This document shows, piece by piece, positions 14,393-16,150 of a stretch of DNA of 16,150 nt. The translations under genes were made by a program, and so were the position numbers. Location of the stretch: NCBI GenBank assembly GCA_030705745.1, contig JAUZPT010000027.1, positions 1-16,150 of the forward strand, written 5' to 3'. This DNA comes from Bacillota bacterium. Its GTDB lineage: Bacteria; Bacillota; Bacilli; Bacillales; Cytobacillaceae. How positions within the stretch are numbered: position 1 is the stretch's first letter; each line of letters begins with the position of its first letter. The notes below the pieces were generated by a model. It had not been told where the DNA came from. It worked only from the letters and a program-made list of their open reading frames with translations, and made no database searches.

Positions 14393-15136
14393 ATGAGTGA
14401 AGCAGCTCAAACATTGGAAGGCTGGTTTTGTTTGCATGATTTCCGCACGATTGACTGGACAACGTGGAAAATGGTGTCTAGTGATGAGCGCCAGGCAGCT
14501 ATCCATGAATTTTTAGGTCTCGTTGAAAAATGGAACGCTACCCAGGACCGTAAAGAGGGAAGCCACGCTCTATATACAGTTGTTGGTCAAAAAGCAGATT
14601 TTATGATGATGATTTTACGCCCGACAATGGAAGAATTAAATGCGATTGAAACAGAATTCAACAAAACAAAGCTGGCAGAGTTTACTGTTCCGGCTCATTC
14701 GTATGTTTCGGTCGTGGAACTGAGCAATTATCTTCCTGCAGGACAGGATCCATACGAAAGCCCGGAATTTTTGGCTCGCCTTTACCCGACGCTGCCTAAA
14801 GCGAAGCATGTTTGTTTCTATCCGATGGACAAGCGCCGCCAAGGCAATGACAATTGGTACATGCTGCCGATGGAAGAGCGCAAAGGCATGATGCGCAGCC
14901 ATGGAATGATCGGCCGCCAATACGCAGGAAAAGTAAAACAAATCATTACCGGTTCAGTCGGTTTCGACGACTACGAATGGGGCGTAACCCTGTTTGCAGA
15001 CGACGTGCTTCAATTCAAAAAATTAGTTTATGAAATGCGCTTTGATGAAGTTAGTGCTCGCTACGGCGAATTCGGAGCATTCTTCGTCGGAAACCTTTTA
15101 GTGGAAGACAAAATTTCCGGTTTCCTGCACGTTTAA
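14393..15136 (+). CDS. hemQ: Coproheme decarboxylase HemQ (chlorite dismutase-like family)
   Basis: This cytoplasmic enzyme performs the last step of the Gram-positive coproporphyrin-dependent haem pathway, oxidatively decarboxylating two propionates of coproheme III with peroxide. It has 247 residues in two ferredoxin-like repeats. Expected active-site residues are in place two positions earlier than in the Geobacillus enzyme as I recall it: Y143 (CFYPMDKRR, radical-forming tyrosine), K147, and H170 ([11 protein letters not shown], proximal iron ligand). The ATG follows TTAGGAG by about 8 nt. It is a single-gene unit with its own promoter and a strong terminator. The divergent pta gene shares the 305-bp upstream region. 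It is clearly functional by sequence and implies the coproporphyrin route in this organism. Confidence 0.97.
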   Translation: MSEAAQTLEGWFCLHDFRTIDWTTWKMVSSDERQAAIHEFLGLVEKWNATQDRKEGSHALYTVVGQKADFMMMILRPTMEELNAIETEFNKTKLAEFTVPAHSYVSVVELSNYLPAGQDPYESPEFLARLYPTLPKAKHVCFYPMDKRRQGNDNWYMLPMEERKGMMRSHGMIGRQYAGKVKQIITGSVGFDDYEWGVTLFADDVLQFKKLVYEMRFDEVSARYGEFGAFFVGNLLVEDKISGFLHV

Positions 15137-15148
15137 ATCCTACTAGTT

Positions 15149-15176
15149 AACTCCCGGCTGCTACCGGGAGTTTTTT
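15149..15176 (+). terminator. Terminator of hemQ
   Basis: AACTCCCGG (15149-15157), loop CTGCTA, CCGGGAGTT (15164-15172) and a T-run to 15176 form a textbook intrinsic terminator 12 nt after the hemQ stop. It isolates hemQ from the gerQ promoter just downstream. Confidence 0.93.
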
Positions 15177-15190
15177 CATTCCTCAACTTG

Positions 15191-15219
15191 TCATATATCC
15201 GTTCTGCCCTTCATACAAT
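15191..15219 (+). promoter_or_regulatory. Sigma-E-type promoter upstream of gerQ
   Basis: TCATATA (15191-15197) matches the sigma-E -35 pattern KMATATT at six of seven positions. It is followed by exactly 14 bp and CATACAAT (15212-15219), a perfect sigma-E -10. The predicted start near 15225 leaves a leader of about 184 nt before the gerQ ATG. From family knowledge, gerQ is mother-cell, sigma-E controlled in B. subtilis. Confidence 0.75.
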
Positions 15220-15408
15220 TGAAACAGCGAGTCATCCAATAAAAGTTGCTTCCTGCCCGATATTTTTCAACCCATACTTACAAAGCTCATCACTGGATTG
15301 ATAGGAAAAACGTCGTTCGCCGTTTCAGAAATTCCTGTCATTTTTCCAAAAAAAGATTGAAGCCTTTCAATGGAGATTGTGCAAGTGAAATTTAGGAGGG
15401 GGAAAAGA

Positions 15409-15903
15409 ATGAATCCTTACGTGAATTACAATCCTTCGGCATACCAGCCATATCAAGGTTCAGGCGGACAGCAGGCTGGGTATGGAAACCCACCTGCCGC
15501 CGGTTATGGGACACAAGTACAGCAACCGACCGGCTACCCGATGATGCCTATGGGTGGAGGAATGGCCATACCAATGCCAAAAAATGCGCCAACCACTGAA
15601 CCACAAGTTCCAGGGATGCTTCCGATTGAACAATCGTATATTGAAAACATTCTGAGGCTCAACAAAGGAAAGCTTGTGACTGTTTATACTACATTCGAAA
15701 ACAACCGTGAGTGGAATGCAAAAATTTTCAAAGGGATTATAGAAGCCGCCGGACGCGATCATCTGATTCTAAGCGATCCTCAAACCGGAATGCGATCTCT
15801 AATTCCAATGGTGAGCGTCGATTATATAACCTTCACCGAAGAAATTGAGTATGAATACCCGTTTGGCGCCGCTCCGAATTTAAGCACGTACTCACCAAGG
15901 TAA
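15409..15903 (+). CDS. gerQ: Spore coat protein GerQ
   Basis: This coat protein is made in the mother cell. In B. subtilis it is needed for normal germination (placing the cortex hydrolase CwlJ) and is cross-linked into the coat by the transglutaminase Tgl. The 164 residues have an N-terminal low-complexity tail rich in Y, P, G and Q (1-55), followed by the conserved domain (about 70-150: LPIEQSYIENILRLNKGKL, ENNREWNAKIFKGIIEAAGRDHLILSDP, VDYITFTEEIEY), ending in STYSPR. The frame is open to an ATG at 15370, but the AGGAGGGGG at 15394-15402 places the start at 15409. The N-terminal tail has no lysine before about residue 62, unlike the lysine-rich N-terminus I recall for the B. subtilis protein. 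A sigma-E-type promoter lies about 190 nt upstream. Confidence 0.95.
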   Translation: MNPYVNYNPSAYQPYQGSGGQQAGYGNPPAAGYGTQVQQPTGYPMMPMGGGMAIPMPKNAPTTEPQVPGMLPIEQSYIENILRLNKGKLVTVYTTFENNREWNAKIFKGIIEAAGRDHLILSDPQTGMRSLIPMVSVDYITFTEEIEYEYPFGAAPNLSTYSPR

Positions 15904-15964
15904 GAGGACCATTATGTTGTGTAGACCTGAGAATCACGTTTTTAAAAAAATGAAATAATTCTCG

Positions 15965-15995
15965 ACATAAAAAGAAGGAGCATTCTGCTCCTTCT
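15965..15995 (-). terminator. Hairpin with minus-strand T-tract downstream of gerQ
   Basis: AGAAGGAGCA (15973-15982) pairs perfectly with TGCTCCTTCT (15986-15995) around a TTC loop. The T-run (TTTTTATG) follows on the minus strand, so as an intrinsic terminator it points against gerQ, towards transcripts entering from the right. It may still protect the gerQ mRNA end. Confidence 0.6.
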
Positions 15996-16000
15996 CTCAG

Positions 16001-16047
16001 ACTGTAGACCAACTCGATAAAATTCGGGTATGTCTACAGTTTTTTTG
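16001..16047 (+). terminator. Terminator of gerQ
   Basis: ACTGTAGAC (16001-16009) pairs with GTCTACAGT (16032-16040), with an inner stem ACTCGA/TTCGGGT (one G-T pair) and a run of eight T. It lies about 100 nt after the gerQ stop. From memory, similar GTAGAC...GTCTAC hairpins are repeated in Bacillus genomes. Confidence 0.78.
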
Positions 16048-16064
16048 TTTCCTGAAACTTGTCT

Positions 16065-16150
16065 GTTGATTTGCGCTCCAGGCGCTTCGCTTTCCGCGGG
16101 CGTGCCGGGGAGCTTCCTCGGCGCTTCGCTCCTGCGGGATCTCCCCTGAC
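16065..16150. repeat. Dispersed G+C-rich repeat, truncated by window end
   Basis: A G+C-rich non-coding block starts with GTTGATTTGCGCTCCA (16065-16080), followed by GGCGCTTCGC-type short repeats, and runs off the window. Its first 16 bases match the minus strand of the core of the element at 7462-7555 (7528-7513) at 15 of 16 positions. From memory, this is one end of a widespread Bacillaceae repeat that is flanked by GTTGATT/AATCAAC ends. No open reading frame is evident. Confidence 0.65.

Noticed and set aside
1..16150. CRISPR array, tRNA, rRNA or prophage genes
   Set aside because: No regularly spaced repeats, no cloverleaf or rRNA-like sequence and no phage-type proteins were seen on reading both strands.

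Overview
The window looks like chromosomal core DNA of a spore-forming Bacillaceae (Bacillus sensu lato, moderate G+C). Almost every protein resembles a Bacillus subtilis protein from the ywi/ywh/ywg/ywf/ywd part of the chromosome, in a similar order. Three genes are sporulation or spore genes (pbpG, rsfA, gerQ). Ribosome-binding sites are strong and AGGAGG-type, and TTG and GTG starts are common, as expected for Bacillus. No rRNA, tRNA, CRISPR array, phage gene or transposase gene was seen. All family and symbol calls come from recognising the proteins, not from a database search.

Layout. 1-90 is the edge of a dispersed G+C-rich repeat. 144-2361 is a minus-strand ywiB-argS operon with its own promoter and terminator. 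2366-4356 is a minus-strand speE-speB operon for polyamine synthesis, with promoter, terminator and a pair of palindromes between the genes. 4366-4448 is a palindromic, possibly inserted segment. 4563-6775 is pbpG (+), a forespore class A penicillin-binding protein with an in-frame TGA between its transglycosylase and transpeptidase halves. 6888-8215 is ywhD and ywhC (-), separated by a 78-bp MITE-like element. 8366-8634 is the small tautomerase ywhB (+) and its terminator. 8610-10452 is ywfO-ywgA (-). 10619-10843 is a small cysteine-motif protein (-). 10844-11331 is a long intergenic stretch with a repeat remnant. 11332-12171 is rsfA (+) and its terminator. 12170-14087 is lipL and pta (-), each with its own promoter. 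14393-15176 is hemQ (+). 15191-15903 is gerQ (+) behind a sigma-E-type promoter. The end holds two hairpins and a second dispersed repeat cut by the window edge.

How it fits together. Most genes are housekeeping: arginyl-tRNA synthesis, spermidine synthesis from agmatine, acetyl-phosphate overflow metabolism, lipoyl relay and coproheme decarboxylation. They are interleaved with a sporulation set: a forespore PBP, a prespore transcription factor and a mother-cell coat protein. Regulatory signals agree with this split: sigma-A-type promoters for housekeeping genes, a forespore-type promoter for pbpG, a sigma-E-type promoter for gerQ, and a consensus CcpA site centred near -55 at pta.

I did not find a clearly new multi-gene system. 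The observations most worth following are the in-frame TGA in pbpG and the small non-coding repeats: a MITE with 12-bp terminal inverted repeats and 8-bp target duplications, scars of two other repeat families, and a palindrome family.
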